A DNA stretch of 64,000 nt from Bradysia coprophila (taxonomy: Eukaryota > Arthropoda > Insecta > Diptera > Sciaridae): assembly GCF_014529535.1 (NCBI RefSeq), contig NC_050738.1, positions 9,643,410 to 9,707,409 of the forward strand, given 5' to 3'. The position numbers and the translations under genes were made by a program. The first letter of the stretch is position 1; every line of letters begins with the position of its first letter. The notes under the pieces are model-generated. The model did not search any database, was not told the origin of the DNA, and saw only the letters and a program-made list of their open reading frames with translations. This document shows positions 12,022 through 22,246 of this stretch, piece by piece.

Positions 12022-13125
12022 TTGGAACGATACGAACTCTTTAACGGTTTTGAAAAACAATTAAAAATAAAAATTCCAAATGTTTTACGGAATATTTTAA
12101 CGTTTCACGATTTGGATTGTGCTAGTGTTATTTCCCGCCTCGATGAAAATTACATTGACAAATTGGAAAATTTCATGAAAACAAAATTTAATGGCGACAT
12201 GCTTTCTGATGGGAAAACGTTGCCGGACTTCTTAGGAAGGTTTCATAAAGGCAAAAATCAATTCCAATTTTCAATCGGACAACGAATCGTGCTAACCATA
12301 ATTCGGGAATTTTGCGCTAAAATGTTTGGAATCAAGACGTACGTGTGTATAGTTTTCAATTGTGTTTCTGAATATTTAGTTTATTAATTCTCGATCTGTG
12401 AATAGAATTCAGCTGACTATAGTGCAACAAACTCCGATGTCACTCACCAAACAAATAGTCAGGAGGTCGATAACTTTAAGAACGTTCATGTCTCGTTGCT
12501 ATTTCGAACAGTGCGAAGCTGGATTTATCGCAACGAATCATTAAGTCAGGTATTTAGAAAAGGACATCAACTATTTGTAACTTTCAATAAGGAAAACTTC
12601 TTCAGATTGCCAGCAACGATCTGCAATTTGCAATTGTTTCCGGCTCATACCAAAAACAGTCAGAGGACAGTTATTGCTGTATCGTCAAATGCCCATCGAG
12701 AGGATGCAACGAAACGTTTAATGCTTCTCTGAAAATCTATAGAAACTATTATAAGTCAACAGAAAGCACAAGTTGAACGACCTGGACAACCGAAATGGCT
12801 AACGCCCGATTTGTATACGCATGTTTTACAGCATTACTGCAATGCTCCAACGGAAGTTGACGACATTCAAGCTGCACAAGTTGAAGACATTCAAGCTGCA
12901 CAAGTTGAAGACATTCAACCTGCGCAAGCTGAAGACTTTCCACCTGAAACTGTGGTTACTGACAATATCATAGATGATATTGCTGATAAGACCACTGAGG
13001 ATCCTAAAATAAGCGGAACTAGTTCTATTAGAGAACGTAGAAATCAGGTTCAACCTTCTTCTCGTAAACGTAATTATAATGGAGGTACCGGTTCCAATAA
13101 GTATTGTAAGAAGAAGTCGGCTTAA
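12022..13125 (+). CDS. Second (accessory) gene of the hAT element, probably spliced
   Basis: An open stretch from before 12022 to about 12340 encodes a charged helical domain (FEKQLKIKIPN..., ISRLDENYIDKLE...). Further coding-looking pieces follow near 12406-12720, and the last exon reads QPKWLTPDLYTHVLQHYC and ends at 13125. The C-terminus contains three tandem 8-residue repeats (DIQAAQVE, from 24-bp DNA repeats at about 12862-12933), then a basic tail ending KKKSA. I do not recognise the family and found no ATG for the first exon: the first codons in frame are TTG and upstream sense codons. Its position inside the terminal repeats, opposite the transposase, suggests an accessory protein of the element rather than a host gene. 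Confidence 0.55.
12862..12933 (+). repeat. 24-bp tandem repeat, three units, coding
   Basis: Units of GACATTCAAGCTGCACAAG plus TTGAA, the third diverged, encode DIQAAQVE, DIQAAQVE and DIQPAQAE in the C-terminus of the hAT accessory protein. Confidence 0.8.
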
Positions 13126-13440
13126 TTACAATAAATATAACATGCAAAATATGACTCACGTATTATCTACTTATTTTAAGACGTTGCTTTTAGAATCTTT
13201 CTTCAATTTTCTAGAATTTTCTAAAATTTTCTAAAATTTTCTAATATTTTCTAAAAATTCTAAAATTTTCTAAAATTTTCTAAATTTTTCTAAAATTTTC
13301 TAAAAATTCTAAAATTTTCTGAAAATTCTAGAAATTCTTAAAAATATTCTAAAAAATAGGCCCTGGATCAAAGTATTTTCAATCGGTTGAATTCAAATCT
13401 TGTACTTCAATTTTTTAACATACATTTTACTGTATAAAGG

Positions 13441-13584
13441 GGGTAGGGTAATCTCGCACACCACACAAATTCATGGTGTGCGAGATTCACATCTAAGTGG
13501 TGAATCTCGCACAGTCATGACTTTTCGTTACATGTCGTAAAAGGACGCATACTATGATCGCGTGTGCGAGATTCCCCGACACCC
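13441..13584. mobile_element. 144-bp MITE with 8-bp target duplication
   Basis: It starts GGGTAGGGTAATCTCGCAC and ends with GTGTGCGAGATTCCCC then GACACCC. Flanks are TATAAAGG at 13433-13440 and 13585-13592. The motif AATCTCGCACA or its complement occurs four times within 144 bp, so the single strand can fold in several ways. The superfamily is unclear; hAT-like is possible from the 8-bp duplication. Confidence 0.85.
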
Positions 13585-13664
13585 TATAAAGGACCATATT
13601 ACCCAAAGCTTGTGATTATTTTTGTCGTCGTTGTCGGTAACAGATATGTGATAGGTTAAATATT

Positions 13665-15548
13665 AAGGATCATTCTTTCAAATTTTTGGCGTCGTCTATA
13701 ATTTTGGCAATTTGCACTGAAAACACCCAATGGTCAAAAAGATTTGTTACAAATAACTGTAAACCAGAACTTTGACAACGCGAACGGCATCGATTTCATC
13801 CACAGCAACATAACCTACGCCAAAGCACCTAGCAGGGTAATAGAGGTTTTTACACGTCAAATAGAGTAGTTTTTTGATACCAATAATACCATTAGCAGCC
13901 TTAATGGTAATTTTGCAATGACATTAAGCAAAAAAAGGTATGGAAACATTCGCATACTTCGATTAAAGTACTACTTTTTTTTCTAGTACCTTGCTAGGTG
14001 CTTTGCCTACGCGATTTTACGTACAAGTGTCTCTATGGATAAAATTTGACTGAAATTTGACAATTCGTATGACCTTGGAACAAGCCTATACTTTTGAATG
14101 GTGTTGTGGAGTCAGAGATATATAGATTTCGGGATTTTCAGAGACATCATCGTTTCAACGTTTTTTCTGTATTCTCTCATTTCGCGTGGGAATTGACAGA
14201 AATAGACATCATATCTATATTTCTCCGACAGCACGTATGAAATTAAATATCCTACGGAGATGAAAATGGCGAAATACTGAGATTTTCTCCAGTCCTAGTT
14301 TTCATTCTGTCGCTTGTAAAACCGGGCCTGCACATTTTTACCTTGTCTGAATTTACCTGAAATCGGTAAATCAGTAAAAGTTCAGGTACATCAAGGTCAG
14401 GTTTAAGGCATACCCGAAAAAATCTCAGTTATAACTGAAGTCTGACCTGACTTTTCAGTTAAATTCAGGTCCGGTCAGTTCAGACTCAAGTATTCTCAGT
14501 TCAGGCTCAGTTCAAGAGAGACATGACCTATTCAGAGTCTTTAATTTAACGCTGCGTTAGTCAAAGTATTCTCATTTTTTGTGTTCAATTTTCAACTCAC
14601 TTACGGCCGGCAGCAGTTTGTTTTTTTTTAGCAATTTTGAATGTAGCCTTCACTCCGCTCATGTTATACAGGCCTGCGGTCTCTTGTTATAATTACACAT
14701 CAGAGCCTAATAAAGTACTTTGCACTCGATATCATAAATAGCCATTTTGGTTCTCGTAGCAACAATTCATACTAGTCGATACTTTACATGCTTTATGCAC
14801 CCAAAGAGAAATTTTCGTTCCGCTAACAGAAACAAAATTTCACTCGCAGAAAGCGTGTAAAATCCAATATCTGATCCTGTGAAGTTTGAGTGGGAGCTAG
14901 AGAAAAAACTTTCTCCCTTCTAGTCTAGAAAATGCTTTTCGGTCTTTCAGTCCAGTTGTTTGACCGCAATTATTTGAAGAATGATAAGCAAATTTCTTGC
15001 AATTAATCGATTTAAATAAGAATAGTCAATGTGTCCATTCCACCAAAAATGTATTTATTTTCTCATAAAAAGCTAAGAAAGCTATAAAGACAGATATCGC
15101 TGTCATAGAACTAGGAATAGTAAAACTTGTAAAACTATAATTTGATTCAGTGTCCATTGTGAGCATTGAAAGTTCGAAATTTATCACAAGAACTAGTCTA
15201 CTTCAATCAGAACTTAACAATATCTTCAACACAATTCAATGAACTCACTTGCAAAGTAAGAAGGTAAAAATAATGGTTGAGGTAAAGTTTTGTACGTGGA
15301 CATTTTTGCACTTACTGCACTTGTGCATGATTCGCTACATTTGTACTTTTCATCACAACATTTAACATTTATAAAAACATTCAAAAAATTTACGTTTTCG
15401 TTTTATACACTCCTTATATGACTAGACACAGTAGACACTTAAACACAGTCATATCGACGCATAGCTTAATACATTGTATTAGCTATAAAGTACAATCATC
15501 CCGACATCAGAATCCCGACATAAAGTTTGAATACAAAAAAAATCTCAA
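13665..15548. other. Intergenic region downstream of copine
   Basis: AT-rich. It holds a TCAGGT/ACCTGA-rich block at about 14330-14520, similar to blocks near 28690-28920 and 35925-36210. A TTTATT at 15054-15059 would serve as AATAAA on the minus strand, about 490 bases beyond the copine stop. No gene supported. Confidence 0.5.
14330..14520. repeat. TCAGGT-rich low-complexity block
   Basis: Many irregular copies of TCAGGT, TTCAGT and ACCTGA within 190 bases. The same composition recurs at two other places in the window. Confidence 0.6.
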
Positions 15549-17266
15549 TTAACCCATTGGTGCAGAAGGTACACCTTCTGTGATCGGAACTGGCTGCGGC
15601 TTATACCCTTTAGAATTCATGAAACCCGTCATTTGATCTGGAATTTCAGCCAGCACCGCTTTTGCCAAATCGGCCTGAGAGCGTACAAATGATCCGCGCT
15701 GTGCCAAAAACCGGTTCAACGGTACAAATTGTACAATATCTCGTTCGGCATATACACCGTCCAGATTCAATCGAGTGTCGTCACCATCCAGTTCATCCAT
15801 CGCACTAAAATCTGCATTCCCAACGCCGACTATAATTATCGAGATTGGTAGTTTTGCTGCGTGGATGATCGCACGTATTGTTGCATGCATGTCGGATATT
15901 ATTCCGTCAGTTATGATCAGCAGAACAAAGTAATGCTTTCCGTCTTGATACTGCCGTGCTATTTCAACAGTATTGAGAATTACCGGAGCGAAATTGGTCG
16001 GGCCGAACAGTTGCACTCTTGACAATGTATTGCGGTAGTGGTTCATAATTTCTTGAATATTGATGCAGAATGGATGGGATGGATTGTTATTCAATGGGAA
16101 TTGGTGAGACACATTTCCCGTTGGCGGTAGTTTGGCGCCGAAACCTGAAAGAATTGAGATAATTGGCAATTGGCAAAATTTATCTTGAATGACAACAACT
16201 TACCGAAAGCTGGATACAGCTGCGACGAGTCGTAGCTCTGCACAATTTCACCGACACTCCGCAATGCCAATTCGTAGCTATTTGGTTCACTGCTCATAAA
16301 ATGCAACGACTGTGGGTCCATAGGTGATCCGTTCGAGGCAGTAAAGTCAATGGCAACAGCGAAATGCATCTGCGTTCCTCCACGAATGTAATCCAAAAAT
16401 GAAACCTCCTCAGTTACGGTGATATTTATCAGCTCCAATAGACCAGTATGCTCCTTACTTTTTGGATTTTTTCTGAGACGATATTGGTTGTCTTCGCCCA
16501 CCCCCATCTTCAGTGTGCGTAGAGACGTCTGACAAGTACCGATTAATTTATGATCTCCGTCACTCCGACTGTCGTAGCAATCAATTTTGATTGTTCGATC
16601 GTTGTCCCCGTTACATAGGGTTCTTCCTTTGATTGTCATTGGCTTCCATTGTGCATTTTGCGTTGATTTAACGACTTCACTTTTCAGCACCACTGAAAAC
16701 GAGCCGTCCTCGTTCGACCGTGAGAACACTAGAAACGGATCATTTCGGAAAAGGAAACATGTTCTCGCCAAGTTTTTGGATCGAAATGCCATTTGAACGA
16801 TTTCCTTACAGCTCGATACTTCTTCGGTCACAATAACAATATGACCAGCGTTGCTTGATCGTTTATTTTTCAGTTTACCACGAAATTGACGCCCGTTGAA
16901 TGAAACTATCTCTGCCGCAGTTGTTTCATATTCGCCAAGGAAATCGTCTCCACCCGATACATCTTTATCCCACACTTCAAAGCGAATCTTTTGGATTGTC
17001 TCGAAGTTGTAGTTCACGATGAACTTTTTCACCCATTCCGGATTCAGATTATCATCAATCATTTCGGTGCGACCAACCTCAAAGTAGTTGCTTTGCCAGG
17101 GCTCCCTCATTTGCACAATGCAGAATGGATCTGATTTCGACATGACGTCACAATTGAGTAGATTTTGGCAACTCAGCGTCAATTCAATTTGTGAGGTACA
17201 TGCGGCTGATGCAGATGAAGGGCCAATGGTGCCGGCACCAATGTTTGTAAAGTTCGCTGTGGTCAT
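15549..17266 (-). CDS. Copine (calcium-dependent phospholipid-binding protein)
   Basis: Two coding exons, 17266-16204 and 16144-15549, with one 59-bp intron, give 552 residues, the usual copine length. In order: a short serine/alanine-rich N-terminus, C2A (about 24-150) with SKSDPFCIV and WDKDVSGGDDFLGE, C2B (about 160-290) with FRNDPFLVFSR and DGDHKLIGTC, then a vWA domain with AIDFTASNG (the MIDAS-like motif) and LLIITDG, ending near KGYKPQPVP. Family knowledge: copines move to membranes when calcium rises, through the two C2 domains, and recruit partners through the vWA domain. The ATG at 17266 is the first in frame. The splice restores PAFGFGAKLPP, a conserved copine stretch. Which paralogue this is cannot be told from sequence alone. 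No neighbour is functionally linked. Confidence 0.95.
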
Positions 17267-18503
17267 TTTGTTTGATTTTAGTAAATTTGTGCCCACACCC
17301 TTGATAGCAAACTTGTGTGACTATAGCGATATGGCGAATATGCACACGAAAACAACTGAAAAGTCCACAAGCGCAATTCTAAACTACACTATTCTACTCA
17401 CAACTTTATAGCGAACTGAATTTGTTAAATAATTCCCGGAATGCTAAAATATTCCTAAATTTAGGAACTGTGATTCACTTTGCGTGTTGATAACTTTTAT
17501 TTATTTATATTTTCGATCCCCATACGTCATTTGTATATTTGATGGTCACGTTGGTTGCATTGACAAACATGATTTTTTCCTGCTCCAAGGGTTGACGTAT
17601 AGAAATAGCGCCAAATTTTGATATTACATCCGAGAGATTCGAATGGTTATAAAACATTATGATGATTAGATTGAGCTTGCCATCGTTCAACTCTCAATGA
17701 TTCAAATGAAAACTTATTGGAAGTAATGGCATAATAATCTGTTAAAAAGACTGATAAAATTGATAAACAATATGTTCAACTCTATTACTTCGATTATTTT
17801 AACATTACTTATCTTCTGAGCAGACTATAAAATCTCTAGAATTACAAAAGCATCTTTCTTCCAAATTCCGATTCCGAATAATATTTCCTAGTTTTTGTCC
17901 TAATCCTAGTCTTTAACGAAACGGGATTCAATATTCCCCCGTCTGCACTAGAAATGATACAAACATTCTTGTGATGATTGTATCAAATTATCACGTTATT
18001 TCAAAAACACATTTAAATAGCAAAATTTGGTTGAGGCTTTTAATTTCTGGATTCTCTAAGGACAGGCCTTCCATGCAAAATTAATTTGCCTTACTAAGGA
18101 GGGTTTATGGCAAAAATTAGGTGAAAATAAGGAATTTTGAAGTTCAAATTCAGGAAAAATTTAGGAGTTTTCCAACTAAATCTTTAAAACATTTTTTTTT
18201 GTAATGAATATGTCGAAAGAGACGGGAAATGTTAACATGAACGTGAATAGGTAAAATGTTTTCTGGTCTGTCAAGATAGGTGATCGAGATCAATGCAGTT
18301 GTTGTTTGAACTCAGGAGGTCCGAATACCTTATCACTTTCATTTCCTTATATTCGAGTCGGATACCTCTTCACACAGACGTGTGTTCTATTTTCAGGGCA
18401 CCGAGACCCACCTAACACACTATGTCACCATCCGTGTACTGTACATTACCTGTGTTGCCTATTGATGTCTATAGAAATGAAAACATTCCATTTTATTGTT
18501 CAC
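17267..18503. other. Region upstream of copine
   Basis: It contains the copine promoter and 5' UTR, unresolved. A 61-codon minus-strand frame at 17505-17690 has no ATG start and no known domain; I do not call it a gene. The rest is AT-rich. Confidence 0.4.
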
Positions 18504-19112
18504 TTAATTTAATAGCTGTTTCTGATTATTTCGTGGCAACGTAAAGAACAGCAAAAGTATGAACAAAAACACGATGATGGCCAAACCGAAGACAGCCCAT
18601 CTAACCCAGAACCGGGTCTGAAAATTTTCCTCACGCAACCGGTTGAGCCGAATGTCCTCTAACAAGATGAATTGAGCCAATACGCCTACAACAATCCGGT
18701 ACATTCGTAATGAGTAAGTAAAACTTCCGACCTATATAATTGCGAAATACTTACTGTGTGTGTTTTGTGCTCGGACTGCGTCGCAAGTGCCATCATTCGA
18801 CCCGTCATTCTGTGTACCGTCAATCGTTTTCGTTTGTTGATCTAGAAAATATACGACAATATTGTGGTTACGTTATGTGCTCCAGAATTATTCCAAAAAA
18901 AAATTATCAAAATCAATACTTGAAATTTCGTCTGCTAACACACGCTCGATGAGGACCTTTTTCGCCCCAGATATTTTGAGGTTTCTTTTCCTCAATTCTC
19001 GTTGGAGATCCTTTACTTTCCATTTGCTCAGCACCTCGAATGATGTGCAACTTGTCTGACCGGTCGGACTCGGACCTTTATATAAAATTTTCAACGTCAA
19101 AAGGTAGAGCAA
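18504..19112 (-). CDS. Small SAP-domain protein with C-terminal transmembrane anchor (5' end unresolved)
   Basis: Exons 19112-18920 (left end uncertain), 18841-18755 and 18685-18504 join in frame with GT-AG introns of 78 and 69 bp. The first carries a SAP motif (LSKWKVKDLQRELRKRNLKI), a helix-extension-helix fold that usually binds AT-rich DNA. The middle exon is a polar linker. The last has a helical segment (LEDIRLNRLREENF) and a strongly hydrophobic stretch (WAVFGLAIIVFLFILLLFF) 11 residues from the stop, so it could be tail-anchored. SAP plus a membrane anchor would suit a nuclear-envelope protein tethering chromatin, but that is inference. I found no in-frame ATG in the SAP exon: either an upstream exon exists or the start is further left. 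A TATATAAAG at about 19078-19086 lies on the coding strand. Confidence 0.6.
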
Positions 19113-19149
19113 AAGATTGGTAAGTGAGCCGTAGAAACTTGTCGAATGC

Positions 19150-19735
19150 AGAATCGCGATGTTGCCAAGCTGGGATCGGCCTGGTTTGGTCTAGGAGGCC
19201 GACGTTGCCTAACACTTCTTTTCGCTCAATGAAATTTTGATTTTTGAAAATTTATTTAAAAATATAAAATGAAATATTTTTGACATGGTTCCATGGGCGA
19301 AATTATTCCGAATGGTGTCTATTTTACAATCGCTAAACCGAACTGGTGTGCATACGTCATTTTGCACCAGCTGGTCCCATTTGGAATTGTATGTGACCAG
19401 CTGGTGCAAAATAACGTATACACACCAGTTCGGTTTAGCGATTGTATGTTAAAAATAAAAAACATTAATTACTTTAAAAAAAGCATTTACCGGATTTTCC
19501 AGATTTGCACATTTTTTGTATTGATGGTCGCCATCTTGAATTACAGCGCCACCAGCATATTTTTTCAATCACTTACATTTTTATCGTATGCAGAAAGGTT
19601 CAAGGAACACAAGATTTTTTTCCCACTCAATTCGGATCAAAATTCAATTTTATAGAGCCGAAAGAAGTTTTAGCTGACGGCGGCTCCCTGACCCAAACCA
19701 GGTCGATCCCAACTTGGCAACATTGCGATTCGAGT
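19150..19735. mobile_element. Nested palindromic element, about 580 bp
   Basis: Outer arms: ATGTTGCCAAGCTGGGATCG near 19162 and its inverted counterpart, containing CGATCCCAACTTGGCAACAT, near 19703-19722; about 45 bp each and about 85% alike by eye. Inside lies a second, tighter palindrome at about 19326-19446 with arms over 50 bp. It abuts the 5' side of the SAP gene. Confidence 0.75.
19326..19446. repeat. Inner long palindrome
   Basis: The arm CGCTAAACCGAACTGGTGTG... and its complement ...CACACCAGTTCGGTTTAGCG face each other across about 12 bases. TTTTGCACCAGCTGGTC and GACCAGCTGGTGCAAAA lie nearest the centre. Confidence 0.9.
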
Positions 19736-21004
19736 TCGTGGCCGACCAACCTACGATAGTCAACCATAAAATCGCTTTTTACATTCAATATGAGCGAAAG
19801 GACAACTCGCACCAGACTAATACCGATATCAATTATTTAAAAAAGGTTTACGTTTCCAAACAGCGTCAGTTATCACTCTTTTGGGGTTTTTGTCAGATAT
19901 TACCCGTTTTTTTGCCATTTAACCTAATCCCAAAATCTAGGAACCACCATATGAGTAGATTCGTTATGTCCACATCGACCCGAAAACATCAAAAACCCCG
20001 ATGTGAGTGGAGAAATGCTGTAATGCTAGAGAAATCACCTTCGAACATAAATGATAGGAACCAACACATGAGCAGGAATCCTGCTAGTCATGTCAAAAGG
20101 ACAAATAATCATTTAAAAGCCTGACATTAGTTGGAAATCCGATTTTTATTAAGCTTTACCATCTTGAAGGCAATCAATAAATCTGGCATTTCTTTTTGTT
20201 TAAAATACCGCCAAATTGAAGTTCTTCTACTTCGTTTGTTTTAAGCATAAATAAGCATATGATGAAAGATTATTTATTTGCATTGCTGCAGTCGTTTGGT
20301 AAGCTTGTCCATGATTTAATAGTTTTTTCTGATTATTTTGTGACAATGAAACGAATCCGCCAGGTTCATACAAAAATATTATTTAAAAAACATTGAGACT
20401 ATTATGAGAAAAATGCTTTACCAGGACCTAAATTAACCTTTAAAGTTAGATTTTATTTTTTTAATCGCTGAGACCAAGGTATAGTGAGCACATCTTTTCA
20501 AGTAAAACTTGAATAATGTCTGTGGATAAGCACTCCTAAGCTCGGGACTGGTTGTAATCGTCAGGCCCTAACTAACTCCAAATTATAGAACTGGACTGGA
20601 AAATCAAAAACATATTTATTTTATGACCAAATGATTGAATGACAGCCCTAAACGAACCCTAAAATAGACGCCCATACTCCACACATCCCTAAATGGGACA
20701 TGTATCTGCGATGAGATCTCAGTATTTCAGTAACAAAAGAATTTGAATTCGTTACCATTTTAATTCAGATGGTACATAATGTTGTGCCGTGCCATATATA
20801 TCGATAACGACGACACGGTTGCATTAGAATTCACTTAAAGCGAAGCAAATGAAGTGGAGGGAAAGATGTCAACAGATGTCTAGTTTTTGAGCTATAGCAA
20901 AGCAACGCACTGTCAAAAACCAGCTTCAGAGCTACATTGAATAAAATGTTCAATGGAAAGTTCGGCCAAAATCTATAAATTTACGGTCGAACTATGCGAA
21001 GACC

Positions 21005-21208
21005 CACGGCAGAGTAAAAGTAACCCAGGCAGGAGTGCTTGTTTGACTAGGGACCTGAATAATCTAGTAGCCCTATGTTTTTTGCGAATTAAATTTTTCA
21101 ACTTATGTCAGTGTTCATTTGAGTTCATTTTCATACAGTGTATTAGGTCCCTCATTTGACGTTTCAATAATGAACCGCTCCTGTCAGGTTTACTTTTACT
21201 CTGCCGTG
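21005..21208. mobile_element. 204-bp MITE (family B), clean copy
   Basis: Ends: CACGGCAGAGTAAAAGTAA and TTTACTTTTACTCTGCCGTG, inverted repeats. Flanks GAAGACC at 20998-21004 and 21209-21215 form a 7-bp direct duplication. A copy of equal length lies at 2587 and an interrupted one near 46990. Confidence 0.85.
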
Positions 21209-21306
21209 GAAGACCGCAACGACGCACCAATATAGTGAACATTAAAAATGCAAGAAAGCTACAGTTTCTACGATCTTCATTTCAATATTTTATGAGCTGA
21301 TCTAAT

Positions 21307-21678
21307 TCAGGTTGTCGGAAAAATTGTCTTTATTTGAGCTAATCCGACAACCTGAATATTACGATCTTTATGTTGCAATTCAAGATCCTTTGATTTGGCC
21401 CGATGTCCGGTGTCGAACAGCTCAGATTTGATATGATAAATCCGTTGACAACGTAACGCGACAACATCGGTGTGATCTGAAGTGCGTGCAAATTTTTCCG
21501 AAGAGAGGCTTTGATTGCCAAATACTTTTCGTTGTCGAATTGCGAATTTCCTGCAAACGTACACATTTTGCGTTAGGGTGGAAAAAATACTTCCAGCCAT
21601 TCCGCATATCAAATATCCACGTTGTGTAGATGGAGATGGAATGGTGCTGGAAATGTTATCGGACGACGACGAAGACAA
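21307..21678 (-). CDS. Unrecognised open frame or internal exon, 123 codons
   Basis: The frame is open for 123 codons, with a serine-rich start (first codon TTG, not ATG) and then mixed charged sequence. An acceptor-like atctttag lies just upstream, so it could be an internal exon. The last codons run through a 14-bp inverted repeat (21308-21355). I recognise no domain. Given the AT content, about one such frame by chance is expected in a window of this size. Confidence 0.25.
   Translation of the reverse strand: MSSSSSDNISSTIPSPSTQRGYLICGMAGSIFSTLTQNVYVCRKFAIRQRKVFGNQSLSSEKFARTSDHTDVVALRCQRIYHIKSELFDTGHRAKSKDLELQHKDRNIQVVGLAQIKTIFPTT
21308..21355. repeat. Hairpin-forming inverted repeat
   Basis: TTCAGGTTGTCGGA and TCCGACAACCTGAA are separated by about 20 bases, giving a perfect 14-bp stem. 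Confidence 0.8.
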
Positions 21679-22246
21679 CTTGAGTTTGTCTAAAGATTAG
21701 TTTCTTCTAGAACAGTTGTGACCCTTTGAGAGTAAGAGATTCTAAAGATCTATCAATGCTCGAGTATTTTGTATTTTCAGTGTATTTTGGTCGAAATTCA
21801 ATATGGGAAAGTTTTCAGTTTTTGACACAAATTCTTCTTATTCATTTGTTAACAAGACAAATTGTACTACAGAACGCTTGGCGACTTTAGTCTAGACTAG
21901 ACGTTCTCGAATTTAGTATCACGAAACTTTTCAAATTTAGCGCCAAACAAAACATTACTGTCGAAACGATACGCGACAGAAGATTGTACGTATACGTAAC
22001 ACGTAAAACGAATAGCAACAGCCCTAAATCGATTATGATGACACATTTGTTTTGTTAGAAACTACAGTCTGTGTGCTTCGTAGTTTTCATCTTAAATTCA
22101 TTAGAAAGTAGACGAAGCAACATTTTTTAAAATAAACTTTTTATTCTTACAAACAACTGTACCCCGAAATTATGTGGTTGGAATTTGTGTTGTGCTAGTG
22201 ATCATTAAGTCGAAAGAATTGTTCCATGAAAGTCTCGAAACTGACA

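Larger units (their letters stand above)
10227..13365. mobile_element. hAT-superfamily DNA transposon, 3.1 kb, with intact ends
   Basis: The ends are inverted repeats: it opens CAGGGCCTATTTTTTAGAAA and closes TTCTAAAAAATAGGCCCTG. It is flanked on both sides by the 8-bp duplication GATCAAAG (10219-10226 and 13366-13373). CAG...CTG ends and 8-bp duplications are typical of hAT. The subterminal zones (about 10245-10420 and 13200-13350) are tandem variants of TTCTAAAATTTTC. Inside are a transposase on the minus strand and a second gene on the plus strand, transcribed away from each other. The transposase is broken and lacks its N-terminal half, so this copy is not autonomous. A 335-bp element at 40948 has almost the same ends. 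Confidence 0.93.
10159..13664 (+). mobile_element. Family A MITE split by two later insertions
   Basis: The left part (about 10159-10226) has TAACCTGTTATAGACGGCAA and TCTGTTACTT. The right part resumes after 13366 and ends near 13664 with GTTGTCGGTAACAGATATG. Copies elsewhere are continuous across these points. The gap holds the hAT element 10227-13365 and the small MITE 13441-13584, so both are younger than this copy. Confidence 0.6.
19736..22246. other. Region between the SAP gene and AGFG
   Basis: It contains the 204-bp MITE at 21005, a candidate minus-strand exon at 21307-21678 and the AGFG promoter. A plus-strand open frame at 19714-20124 has no domain and starts inside a palindromic element, so I do not call it. 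Confidence 0.4.

Noticed and set aside
12758-12945. Minus-strand leucine-rich open frame over the 24-bp repeats
   Set aside because: It is the antisense shadow of the DIQAAQVE repeats in the accessory gene.
17505-17690. 61-codon minus-strand frame resembling a beta-rich fragment
   Set aside because: It begins with TTG, is too short to judge, and has no exon partner that I could find.
19714-20124. 136-codon plus-strand open frame
   Set aside because: It starts in the arm of a palindromic element, has no domain and has low-complexity basic composition. A frame of this length is not surprising by chance.
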